From: Deferribacter abyssi
Lineage (GTDB): Bacteria; Chrysiogenota; Deferribacteres; Deferribacterales; Deferribacteraceae
Assembly: GCF_049472655.1 (NCBI RefSeq)
Contig: NZ_JAQNCS010000001.1
Span: 1-64,000 of the forward strand
Reading direction: 5' to 3'
DNA length: 64,000 nt
Shown: positions 35,163 through 44,067 of the stretch, piece by piece
Layout: each line of letters opens with the position of its first letter
Position numbering within the stretch: position 1 is the first letter of the stretch
The notes under the pieces: model-generated
Database searches by the model: none
What the model saw: the letters and a program-made list of their open reading frames with translations, nothing else
What the model was told of the DNA's origin: nothing
Made by a program: the position numbers and the translations under genes

Positions 35163-36534
35163 AATTGTTAAAATTAATAAAGACTACTCACCCCTTTTTT
35201 ATATAACAAAAAAACCAACAAAAGAAGATGTTTTGTTTTATAAAGCTTTGATTTCGAGTGGAATTAAACAGGACCAAATAAATGGAAAGGTATTATTAGG
35301 TGGTTATTTTTATAAAACTGGTGAATTTAAGAGAGCAAAAGAAATCTTAGAAAAGACACGAGATATTAAAGATAAAGACGTCAGGTATGCAAGATTATTA
35401 TGGTTATTTGACATATATTTGAAAGAAAATAATAAAGATAAAATTCATAAGGTATTGAAAGAAGCTTTGAAACTAAACGATAGAAATAGATTATCTAACT
35501 TGATTTGTTCAAGATATCCTCTTAATCTTACTGGTAACGCTTGCCTTATTGCAATTTATAATCAAAAGTTCAGTAGTAAAAAAGATAAAAATAGGAAAAT
35601 TAATGTTTATAAAAATAAAAAAATAAAAAAGAAGAAAAATGAAGAAAAAATTACAAATATATTAAAATTGTTTATGAGAAGTGATGAAAATAAAAAAAAG
35701 GTAGAAGAAGATAGTACCATTTTTAATGATAAAAAGATTTGCTTAAATAGTGAAAGTTTTGATAAAAATGAAGTTAAGGGTATATTATATAATATCAAGA
35801 AAAATAAGTTAGATTATTTAACGGAAATAGGGGATAATTGTGATGGTAGGTGGTACTTTAGTGAAAAAACTGAAGAGTTACTTGATAAAAAAGGATTAGA
35901 TAAAATTTATTTTGGCATTGATTATAATGAAATTTTTGAAGAGATAAAAAATTATCTTGAATTAAACAATATAAAAAGATTCTATGTGATAACTAATAAC
36001 GATTTAAATATAACTAACGATAATATTACAGTTATTGATGCAACTATAGATGCTCTGAAAAATTTTTTTGTTACATTTAATGATGAATATGACAATGCAA
36101 CAGATTATTATTTTGTTTTTTTAGGTGACTCTGATGAGAGTATAAAGTTTGTACCATTGTTGAAATATTATGCAAAAGATCCACGATTAATTAAAGTGAT
36201 TGTGGGAACAGATATCTTTAAAAAAGAATATTTAGATGAAAATTTTTACGAATATTTTAAAGGTTCAGTAATTGTGGCACCAATTTGTGAAATATGTGAT
36301 AAGCTACGTAAAGATTTTTTTAAAGGTTTTGAAAACTTTTACAATAGTAAAGGAGATTTTTATTCTGTTTTAGGATACGATATTGTTACCTTTATTGATA
36401 GTGAGCTAAATAATATCTATGGCAAGAAAAAGTATTTAAGTGGGATAATAGGTATTAAAGATAATAAAGTGTATCGAAATTTTGAATTCTATAAAATATT
36501 AAGCAAAAGAAGAATTAAACTACTACTTAATTGA
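35077..36534 (+). CDS. Lipoprotein with N-terminal TPR-like and C-terminal periplasmic-binding-like regions (LpoA-like)
   Basis: A 485-residue predicted lipoprotein: hydrophobic signal (1-21) ending at VTTTAC, so Cys22 would be lipidated. Residues about 40-150 look like TPR helices (GGYFYKTGEFKRAKEILEK). A low-complexity Lys/Asn stretch (about 165-215) follows, and then a C-terminal alpha/beta region ending in a GYD...GIIGIKDNKVYRNFEFYKI pattern reminiscent of LpoA/LppC, the outer-membrane activators of penicillin-binding proteins. Identity is uncertain. ATG at 35077 has GAGG at 7-nt spacing and starts 86 nt inside rsmG. It occupies the place where parA and parB usually follow rsmG. Confidence 0.6.
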   Translation: MLELKSLLKGLILLFIVTTTACVPQNRVEIVKINKDYSPLFYITKKPTKEDVLFYKALISSGIKQDQINGKVLLGGYFYKTGEFKRAKEILEKTRDIKDKDVRYARLLWLFDIYLKENNKDKIHKVLKEALKLNDRNRLSNLICSRYPLNLTGNACLIAIYNQKFSSKKDKNRKINVYKNKKIKKKKNEEKITNILKLFMRSDENKKKVEEDSTIFNDKKICLNSESFDKNEVKGILYNIKKNKLDYLTEIGDNCDGRWYFSEKTEELLDKKGLDKIYFGIDYNEIFEEIKNYLELNNIKRFYVITNNDLNITNDNITVIDATIDALKNFFVTFNDEYDNATDYYFVFLGDSDESIKFVPLLKYYAKDPRLIKVIVGTDIFKKEYLDENFYEYFKGSVIVAPICEICDKLRKDFFKGFENFYNSKGDFYSVLGYDIVTFIDSELNNIYGKKKYLSGIIGIKDNKVYRNFEFYKILSKRRIKLLLN

Positions 36535-36873
36535 TAGTAGGATAATAGTATAGTGTTCATAGAATATTAAATGATATAATTATAACTATATTATAATATT
36601 GAGATATGATTTAAGAGAGCAGAGCAAAATAGGTATCAAATTTTTTAACAAGTTAATAATAAATATTATATTTTTATATTATTGAAAAAAAATAGTCAGT
36701 ACTATCCTTTTATTATTCATAAGTTTAATTGAAATAAAGTTACTTATCATCTAATGTTATTCATAAAAAAAGAGCTGCAAGATATTTTTTGTGAAGAACG
36801 AAATTGTTAGAATACATTATTCCTTGATGTAGATTATATATTTAGATATAATTGTTAATAAAAGGAGGTAGAT
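36535..36873. other. Gene-free AT-rich stretch
   Basis: No ORF or RNA gene was recognised in these 339 bases. There are short AT-only near-palindromes around 36570-36600 and a small hairpin (ATAGT/ACTAT) near 36692. The right end carries the promoter and ribosome-binding site of the next gene. No clear terminator for the upstream lipoprotein gene was found. Confidence 0.5.
36824..36852 (+). promoter_or_regulatory. Promoter for the hydrolase-mqnC-kinase-fapA-uvrA run
   Basis: -35 TTGATG (36824-36829), a 17-bp spacer, and a perfect -10 TATAAT (36847-36852). Transcription would start near 36859, just before AAAGGAGG (36861-36868) and the GTG start at 36874. Confidence 0.7.
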
Positions 36874-37560
36874 GTGGTAAAGATAAAATGGCTGGGGCAT
36901 GCTGCAGTCTTAATTCAAGGGTCAAAACGGTTACTCATAGATCCATATTTAAAAGAAAATCCAAAAGCAAAAATTGATATAAATGAACTTGCTATTAATT
37001 ACATTCTGATAACACATGGTCATCCTGATCATCTTGGAGATGCTATTCTTTTGGCAAAAGAGAAAAAAGTTCCAGTATTAGCAATTTTTGAGATTACAGC
37101 ATATTTACAAAGTAAAGGAATCAGTGAAATAATCCCAATGAATATTGGAGGGAAAAAATACTTTGAGTTTGGTTGGGTTAAGATGGTGCCTGCTGTTCAT
37201 TCTTCGTCAATCATAGAGAATGAAAGAATTATTTATGCAGGTAATTCTGCTGGATTTGTAATAAACATAGATAGTAAGATCATATATGTTGCTGGAGATA
37301 CAGCACTATTTAAAGATATGGAACTGATTGGTGAAATATTAAAGCCAGAAATTGCAGTACTTCCTGTAGGGGGTAATTTTACAATGGATATAGAAGAAGC
37401 GATACATGCTACTAAAATTTTAAATGTTAAGAAAGTAATACCAGTACATTATGATACTTGGGATACAATTTCTACTGATATTGAAGAGTTTAAGGATAAA
37501 TGCAAAGGGTGTGATGTAGAGCCTATTATTCTGGAGGTAAATGAAGAGTATGAGCTATAA
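36874..37560 (+). CDS. UPF0173 metal-dependent hydrolase (metallo-beta-lactamase fold)
   Basis: A 228-residue MBL-fold protein of the UPF0173/YtkL type. The start is IKWLGHAAVLIQG, the metal motif is THGHPDHLGD (about 49-58), and VAGDTALFKDM and VIPVHYDTW supply further metal ligands. Its substrate is unknown. The start is GTG at 36874, since the overlapping ATG two bases upstream runs into a stop, and AGGAGG sits 5 nt before the GTG. It leads a tightly packed set: mqnC starts 20 nt before its end. Confidence 0.9.
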   Translation: MVKIKWLGHAAVLIQGSKRLLIDPYLKENPKAKIDINELAINYILITHGHPDHLGDAILLAKEKKVPVLAIFEITAYLQSKGISEIIPMNIGGKKYFEFGWVKMVPAVHSSSIIENERIIYAGNSAGFVINIDSKIIYVAGDTALFKDMELIGEILKPEIAVLPVGGNFTMDIEEAIHATKILNVKKVIPVHYDTWDTISTDIEEFKDKCKGCDVEPIILEVNEEYEL

Positions 37561-38593
37561 AACAGTTACTAGGATATCAAAAACTGAAGCGATAAAACTG
37601 TTTATGAATTCTGATTTATTAGAAATTGGTAATATTGCTAATGATATTAGAAAAGAAATACATCCAGAAGGGATTGTAACATTTGTTATTGATAGAAACA
37701 TAAATTACACAAATATTTGTGTATGTAAATGTAAATTTTGTGCATTTTACCGAAATAAAGATGATAAAGATGCTTATGTGTTAGATAAAGAAACATTAAA
37801 AAGAAAAATAGAAGAAACAAAGCAACTTGGTGGTACACAAATTTTATTACAGGGTGGATTACACCCAGATCTTGGTATAGAGTTTTATGAAGATATGTTG
37901 ATGTTTATAAAAGACCAAAATATATGGATTCATGGTTTTTCACCACCAGAAATTATTCATATATCTAAAATGTCTGGCTTAACTATAGAAAAAACTCTTG
38001 AGAGGCTTATTAAAGCAGGTCTTGACTCAATTCCAGGTGGTGGAGCTGAGCTTTTGGTGGATAGAGAGAGACTAAGGATTAGTCCGAATAAAATTAACTC
38101 TGAGCTGTGGTTAAAAGTTATGGAAATTGCTCATAAATTAGGATTGAAAACTACTGCAACTATGATGTTTAAAAAAGGTGATAATATAGATTATATTTTG
38201 GAACATTTAGATAAAATAAGAGAATTACAAGATAAAACTGGTGGATTTACAGCATTTATTCCTTGGCCTTTTCAGCCTGATAACACGGAGTTGGGTGGTG
38301 AACATGTTACAGCTTATGAATATTTAAAAGTGCTAGCACTTTCAAGAATATACCTTGATAATATAAAAAACATTCAAGTATCCTGGGTAACTCAGGGACC
38401 TAAAATTGGTCAGATAGGGCTTTATTTTGGAGGGAATGACTTTGGTAGTTTAATGATTGAAGAAAATGTTGTGGCTGCCTGTGGTGCCTCCTATAGGATA
38501 AGTTTAGAGGATATGGTATATAATATCAAAAGGGCTGGATTTATACCTGCCCAAAGAAATATGCAATATGATATTTTAAAGGTATTTGAATAA
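37541..38593 (+). CDS. mqnC: Cyclic dehypoxanthine futalosine synthase (radical SAM, menaquinone synthesis)
   Basis: A 350-residue radical-SAM enzyme. The cluster cysteines are Cys60, Cys64 and Cys67 in NICVCKCKFCAFYR, followed by QGGLHPDLG, HGFSPPEI and SIPGGGAELL, all typical of MqnC. It cyclises dehypoxanthine futalosine, a step of the alternative menaquinone pathway. The related MqnE is excluded by the IDRNINYTN and GGLHPDLG patterns. The start may be 37541 or 37550; the first overlaps the hydrolase by 20 nt. The other mqn genes are not in the window. It overlaps the kinase by one base. Confidence 0.93.
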   Translation: MKSMSYKTVTRISKTEAIKLFMNSDLLEIGNIANDIRKEIHPEGIVTFVIDRNINYTNICVCKCKFCAFYRNKDDKDAYVLDKETLKRKIEETKQLGGTQILLQGGLHPDLGIEFYEDMLMFIKDQNIWIHGFSPPEIIHISKMSGLTIEKTLERLIKAGLDSIPGGGAELLVDRERLRISPNKINSELWLKVMEIAHKLGLKTTATMMFKKGDNIDYILEHLDKIRELQDKTGGFTAFIPWPFQPDNTELGGEHVTAYEYLKVLALSRIYLDNIKNIQVSWVTQGPKIGQIGLYFGGNDFGSLMIEENVVAACGASYRISLEDMVYNIKRAGFIPAQRNMQYDILKVFE

Positions 38594-39738
38594 TGGTTAA
38601 AAAAGATTTGTTGGATATTTTAGTTGAAATAGCAGAATTTATGAATAAAACCAAAAATATTGATAATTTGCTGCAAAATATTATTGATTTAGCGAAAACC
38701 TATTTGAAAGCTAAAAGAGTTTCAGTTATGCTTATTGAAAAAGATAAATTGAAAATTGTTGCAGCTGTAGGGTTAAATTTTGACTTTAGCAATATTTACA
38801 TTAAAATAGGGGAAGGGCTTAGTGGTAAGGTAGTAGCAACTGGTAAAGAAATAGTAGTTAATTTTGCTAAAGATATCAAAAAAGAGTTAGGATACTCTGC
38901 AAAATCATATATGTGTATTCCGCTTAAAACTAGTGAAAAAGTCATTGGTGTATTAAATGTTACAGATAAAGAAAATGATTTTTTCACAGAGGATGATGTC
39001 AAAATTGGTAAATATATTGCATCCCAATGTGCATTGGCAGTAGAAAGATTTAGGTTATATGAAGAAGAAAAAAGGAGTGAAAAATTAAAGCTGATAGGTA
39101 AGTTTACAGCCTCAATTGCACATGACATAAAAAATCTTTTAAATATAGTTCAAGGTTATATAGAATTATTAGAAATTGAGATATCTAATAATAAGGCAAT
39201 CAGGGAATATGTTGATTCAGTAATAACTGAGTTAAAAATTATATATGGACTAACACTGGATATATTAGACTTTTCAAGAAACAGCATTTTACTTAATAAA
39301 GAACGTGTAAAGCTATCTGATTTCCTTGATTTAATTGAAAAACATACAAAGATTATGATTAAGTTTCTGAATATAAAATTTGAAATTAATTGTGATTTTG
39401 ATGAAGAAATTATGATTGATAAAGAAAAATTGTTTAGAGTTTTTATGAATCTGATTAATAATTCTGTGGAAGCATTATATGGAGAGGGGATTATAAGGAT
39501 TAATGTAAAAAAGAGTAATAAGTTTATAACCTTTGAGGTATATGATAACGGAGTAGGTATTAAAGAAGATAACATAGAAAAGATATTTGATCCTTTTTTT
39601 ACTTCAGGTAAACTTAAAGGGACAGGATTAGGATTAGCAGTAGCAAAAGAGATTGTTAAAGCACATAATGGTGAAATTCTGGTTGATTCAAGGGAAGGTG
39701 AATATACAAAGTTTATTATTAAAATTCCGGTTATTTGA
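38593..39738 (+). CDS. Cytoplasmic GAF-domain sensor histidine kinase (orphan)
   Basis: A 381-residue soluble kinase. A GAF domain (about 5-155) is followed by a dimerisation/phosphoacceptor helix with His177 in SIAHDIKNLL. The ATPase domain has N-box NLINNSVEAL, G1 DNGVGI, an F box (FDPFF) and G2 GTGLGLAVAKEI. No membrane segment is present, so it senses a cytoplasmic signal, small molecule or redox state. No response regulator lies next to it. Its start overlaps the mqnC stop by one base, and its stop overlaps the FapA-like start (TGATG), so all three are co-translated. Confidence 0.93.
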   Translation: MVKKDLLDILVEIAEFMNKTKNIDNLLQNIIDLAKTYLKAKRVSVMLIEKDKLKIVAAVGLNFDFSNIYIKIGEGLSGKVVATGKEIVVNFAKDIKKELGYSAKSYMCIPLKTSEKVIGVLNVTDKENDFFTEDDVKIGKYIASQCALAVERFRLYEEEKRSEKLKLIGKFTASIAHDIKNLLNIVQGYIELLEIEISNNKAIREYVDSVITELKIIYGLTLDILDFSRNSILLNKERVKLSDFLDLIEKHTKIMIKFLNIKFEINCDFDEEIMIDKEKLFRVFMNLINNSVEALYGEGIIRINVKKSNKFITFEVYDNGVGIKEDNIEKIFDPFFTSGKLKGTGLGLAVAKEIVKAHNGEILVDSREGEYTKFIIKIPVI

Positions 39739-41267
39739 TGAAGCTCTACTTTCTTAAAAAAGATGAAAAAAATGTATTTATTGAAATATTGAAGAATAAG
39801 TATCAACTTGATGCAAGTGAATTTATTATTTATGAGAGTGGAGATTTTCTAGAAGCTGAAATTTCCACGGAAAAAACAATCGATGCGAAGTTAGAGTTAA
39901 AGTTTTTAGAAAATGATTTAATTCTTAAAATTTCGTTGTATCCAGCAGTAAATGGAAAAAGTTTGGACATTGATAGTATAATAAATGCTATTACGGCAGA
40001 GGGTGTTAAAGAAATTAATATGGATAGATTAAGAGAAGCCTATGATCTTTTCCAGATGAATTACATAATGAAAAATGTAATAGTTTCAAAAGGAATAAAA
40101 CCAATTCATGGGAAGGATGCACGAATTATTGTGAAATTTAAAGAAAAGTTAGATACTAAAAATAACGATTTTGATGGAAATGTAAATTTTAAAGAAACTA
40201 GTAATATTGTTAATGTCAAAAAAGGGGAATTATTACTGACAAAAACATTACCTACAAAGGGTGTTCCCGGAATGACAGTTAAAGGGGCTGTGATTCCTGC
40301 CAAAGAGGGGAAGGATTTTGAGATTACAATAATTGAAGGAGTAGATGTTATAGACAATGGACGGAAATATGTAGCTAACGTTGATGGTTATGTAGTTTTT
40401 GAAAACAATAAAATAGCAGTGTATCCAGTTTATACTGTAAAAGAAGTAAATTATGAAACAGGAAATATAGATTTTATTGGAATTGTACATGTATTAGGAG
40501 ATGTTTTAGGTGATTTTAAAATTAGAGCATCTAAAAGCATTTTAATAGATGGTGTCTGTGAAGATGCAGAACTCATTGCTGATGAAGATATTTATGTGAA
40601 AACAGGAATTAAAGGTAAATTAAGAAATATAATTTATGCTAAAAAAAATATTATTGTCAATTTTGCAGAAAATACAAAACTTTATGCTGAAGGCGATATC
40701 ATAATTAATAACTATATGCTTAATTGTATTGCGAGAGCTGGTGGAAAAATTACTGCTGTAAATGGGAAAGGACAGATAGCTGGTGGTGAGGTGGAGTCAT
40801 ATGGGGGGATAGAATGTAATGAGTTAGGAGCTAAAGGGAGTGAAAAATTTAATATTGTTGTGGGTGTGAATCCATTTTCTTTAAAAAGGTTGAGAAAGCT
40901 TGAAAAAGAGCTTGAAAAATATGTTCAGAATTTAGAGAAAATCGATGAAACTATAAAACAACTGAACTTAAAAGATGAAAATGTATATAAAAATAAAAAA
41001 GTAAAACAGATGCTGGAACTTAGAAAAAATATTATAATCAAAATTGAAGGAATTAAAAAAAATATACAAATGTTGAAAAACAATATATATAACGAAAAAG
41101 CTAAAGTAAGGGTGAAAGGTATTATACACTCTGGTATTAACATACAAATTTACAATGCATCAACAAAAGTTATTGAAGAGATCAAAAATGGTTTATTTTT
41201 TTTAGAACCAAATTACAATCAAGTAGGATGGGTGAGTTTAGAAGGGCTTAATGAAACTGATGATTGA
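39738..41267 (+). CDS. FapA/DUF342-family protein
   Basis: A 509-residue protein of the FapA (DUF342) type: an N-terminal domain (1-100), a central FapA beta-helix region (about 120-400, repeating short Gly-rich strands such as GDVLGDFKIRASKSILIDG and AEGDIIINNYML), then a coiled coil (about 385-450) beginning VGVNPFSLKRLRKLEKELEK. Family members are often near chemotaxis or signalling genes, and their function is poorly defined. A TTG lies one codon upstream; ATG at 39738 overlaps the kinase stop and is preferred. The end overlaps uvrA by 17 nt. Coupling to the orphan kinase suggests a shared role (inference). Confidence 0.85.
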   Translation: MKLYFLKKDEKNVFIEILKNKYQLDASEFIIYESGDFLEAEISTEKTIDAKLELKFLENDLILKISLYPAVNGKSLDIDSIINAITAEGVKEINMDRLREAYDLFQMNYIMKNVIVSKGIKPIHGKDARIIVKFKEKLDTKNNDFDGNVNFKETSNIVNVKKGELLLTKTLPTKGVPGMTVKGAVIPAKEGKDFEITIIEGVDVIDNGRKYVANVDGYVVFENNKIAVYPVYTVKEVNYETGNIDFIGIVHVLGDVLGDFKIRASKSILIDGVCEDAELIADEDIYVKTGIKGKLRNIIYAKKNIIVNFAENTKLYAEGDIIINNYMLNCIARAGGKITAVNGKGQIAGGEVESYGGIECNELGAKGSEKFNIVVGVNPFSLKRLRKLEKELEKYVQNLEKIDETIKQLNLKDENVYKNKKVKQMLELRKNIIIKIEGIKKNIQMLKNNIYNEKAKVRVKGIIHSGINIQIYNASTKVIEEIKNGLFFLEPNYNQVGWVSLEGLNETDD

Positions 41268-44067
41268 TCATATCTTAGTAAGAGGAGCTAGGCAACACAA
41301 TCTAAAAAATATTGATGTAGATATACCAAAAAACAAACTTGTTGTGATTACAGGTGTGAGTGGTTCGGGTAAGTCTTCCCTAGCCATTGATACTCTTTAT
41401 GCTGAGGGGCAAAGACGTTATGTAGAGTCTTTGTCAGCTTATGCAAGACAGTTTTTGGAGTTGATGGAAAAACCGGATGTGGACTCTATAGAGTTTTTAT
41501 CTCCATCAATATGTATTGAACAAAAAACAATAAGTAGTAATCCAAGGTCTACAGTAGGAACTGTAACTGAGATTTATGATTATTTCAGATTACTTTATGC
41601 AAGAGTTGGGGATGTTTTTTGTCCTTCCTGTGGAAAACTTATACAAAAATATTCTGTTCAACAAATTGTGGATAATATTTTGAAATCTCCGATGGGAAGT
41701 AAGATTGAAATTCTTGCACCTATAATTAGGGGTAAAAAAGGAGAATATAAACAACTTTTTAAAAAACTTTTGAAAGATGGATTTATAAGAGGTTATGTGG
41801 ATGGTGTATTAGTAAGATTTGAGGATGATATTGAGTTAAATAAAAATGTTAAACATGAAATATCTGTAGTAGTAGATAGGATTAAAATTAAGGAAGATAT
41901 TAAACGGAGAATTACGGATTCTGTTGAAGTAGCTTTAAGACTTTCTGAAGGGCTTGTAAAAGTAAGAAATGAAGAGATTGAAACACTTTATAGTGAGCAT
42001 TTTTCTTGTCCAGACTGCAATGTGAGTTTTGCTGAAATTGAGCCTAGAATTTTTTCTTTTAATAATCCTTATGGGGCATGCCAGGTTTGTGATGGAATTG
42101 GAGAAAAAATGGTTTTTGACTTAGATTTGATTGTTCCTGATAAAGATAAATCTATAAGAGAAGGGGCAATCAAGCCTTGGGAAAAGCTGGATGATTTTTA
42201 TTTTTATAATACATTGATTGCACTAAGTAAAAAATATGACATAGATTTGAATAAACCTTTTAAAATGTTAACAGATGAAGAGAAAAAAATTATTTTTCAT
42301 GGAGTAATTGAGCCTTTAGAATTATTTACTTTTAAAGGTGAAAAGAAGGTTTTTTATAAAAAAAGGTTTGGTGGTGTAATTGGATATTTAAAAGAAAAAC
42401 TTTATTCTGGAATAAAAAGTGATGTAGATTTTGTAAAACAGTTCATGTCAGAGATGCCTTGTGAAGCATGTAGTGGGACTAGATTAAAAAAAGAGTCTTT
42501 ATCTATAAAAGTGGGAAATAGGAATATTGCTGAGATTTCATCTATGACTATTGAAGAATTATTTGATTTTGTAAATAAATTAAAATTTGAAGGGTTTAAA
42601 GCCTCTGTTGCTGATAAGATTTTAAGAGAAATTAAAAGAAGGCTTAAGTTTTTACTGGATGTAGGACTTGATTATATAACTCTGAATAGAAAAGCAGGAA
42701 CTTTGAGTGGTGGTGAATCTCAACGAATAAGGCTAGCTACTCAAATTGGAGCAGGATTAACGGGAGTTTTATATGTTCTTGATGAACCAAGTATAGGTTT
42801 GCATCAAAGGGATAATGATAGATTGATAAATACTCTAAAAGGGTTAAGAGATATAGGTAATACTGTATTAGTTGTTGAACATGATGAAGATACTATAAAA
42901 GAAGCTGACTGGGTAATAGATATGGGACCGTATGCTGGCAGAAAGGGTGGTGAAGTTGTTTTTTGTGGAACACCGAAAGATTTAGTTAAAGATAAACATT
43001 CTTTGACTGGTAACTATTTATCAGGAAGATTAAAGATTGAAGTTCCTGATAGTAGGAGAAAAGGAAATGGCAAGAAACTTAAAATTATTGGTGCTAAAAG
43101 GCATAATCTAAAGAATATAGATATAGAAATACCTCTTGGTAAAATTGTTTGTGTAACTGGTGTTAGTGGCTCAGGTAAATCTTCATTGGTGATTGATGTT
43201 TTGTATGACTCTGTCTTAAGAAAACTAAGAGGACAGAGTGTAAGAAAAGATAATTGTGAAGAACTTATAGGTATAGAACACATTGACAAAGTAATAGATA
43301 TTGATCAGAGTCCCATTGGTAAAACTCCAAGATCAAATCCAGCTACCTATACTGGGGTGTTTACAGATATCAGAGAAATTTTTGCTTTGACTGTTGATGC
43401 TAAGAAACGGGGATATAAAATGGGAAGATTCAGCTTTAATGTAAAAGGTGGTAGATGTGAAAATTGTCAGGGAGAAGGGTATATAAAAATAGAAATGCAC
43501 TTTCTGCCAGATATGTATGTAAAGTGTGATGTTTGTCATGGTTTGAGATACAACAGAGATACTCTTGATATTAGATATAAAGGTAAAAATATTGCAGAAG
43601 TTCTTGATATGACAGTTAACCAAGCATATGAGTTTTTTGAAAATATACCGAAACTTAAAAATAAACTTGAAATTTTGAAAGATGTAGGACTTGGATACAT
43701 TAAACTAGGGCAACCAGCTACTACATTATCTGGAGGTGAAGCTCAAAGGATTAAGCTTGCAAAAGAGCTTATGAAGCGAATGACAGGTAAAACACTATAT
43801 TTATTCGATGAGCCAACCACTGGACTTCATATGGATGATATAAAGAAATTGATAAATATATTTTATAGGCTTGTAGACAATGGAAATAGCGTTATAATAA
43901 TTGAGCATAACTTAGATGTTATTAAATGTGCTGATTACATAATTGATTTGGGACCTGAAGGAGGAGAAAGAGGTGGTAGGATTGTGTTTCAAGGGACACC
44001 TGAGGAGTGCTGTTTATGTAAAGAATCTTATACGGGGAAGTATTTAAGTGAAAAATTACATGTATAG
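41251..44067 (+). CDS. uvrA: Excinuclease ABC subunit A
   Basis: A 938-residue UvrA with two ABC ATPase modules: Walker A GVSGSGKSS in both halves, signatures LSGGESQRIRLA and LSGGEAQRIKLA, and Walker B motifs VLDEPSIGLH and LFDEPTTGLH. Zinc sites CPSCG, CPDC...CQVC and CENCQ...CDVC are present. The DNA-damage recognition subunit of nucleotide excision repair; it loads UvrB. It overlaps the FapA-like gene by 17 nt. A start at 41260 is possible, but 41251 has AAGGG at better spacing. Confidence 0.98.
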   Translation: MKLMIDHILVRGARQHNLKNIDVDIPKNKLVVITGVSGSGKSSLAIDTLYAEGQRRYVESLSAYARQFLELMEKPDVDSIEFLSPSICIEQKTISSNPRSTVGTVTEIYDYFRLLYARVGDVFCPSCGKLIQKYSVQQIVDNILKSPMGSKIEILAPIIRGKKGEYKQLFKKLLKDGFIRGYVDGVLVRFEDDIELNKNVKHEISVVVDRIKIKEDIKRRITDSVEVALRLSEGLVKVRNEEIETLYSEHFSCPDCNVSFAEIEPRIFSFNNPYGACQVCDGIGEKMVFDLDLIVPDKDKSIREGAIKPWEKLDDFYFYNTLIALSKKYDIDLNKPFKMLTDEEKKIIFHGVIEPLELFTFKGEKKVFYKKRFGGVIGYLKEKLYSGIKSDVDFVKQFMSEMPCEACSGTRLKKESLSIKVGNRNIAEISSMTIEELFDFVNKLKFEGFKASVADKILREIKRRLKFLLDVGLDYITLNRKAGTLSGGESQRIRLATQIGAGLTGVLYVLDEPSIGLHQRDNDRLINTLKGLRDIGNTVLVVEHDEDTIKEADWVIDMGPYAGRKGGEVVFCGTPKDLVKDKHSLTGNYLSGRLKIEVPDSRRKGNGKKLKIIGAKRHNLKNIDIEIPLGKIVCVTGVSGSGKSSLVIDVLYDSVLRKLRGQSVRKDNCEELIGIEHIDKVIDIDQSPIGKTPRSNPATYTGVFTDIREIFALTVDAKKRGYKMGRFSFNVKGGRCENCQGEGYIKIEMHFLPDMYVKCDVCHGLRYNRDTLDIRYKGKNIAEVLDMTVNQAYEFFENIPKLKNKLEILKDVGLGYIKLGQPATTLSGGEAQRIKLAKELMKRMTGKTLYLFDEPTTGLHMDDIKKLINIFYRLVDNGNSVIIIEHNLDVIKCADYIIDLGPEGGERGGRIVFQGTPEECCLCKESYTGKYLSEKLHV

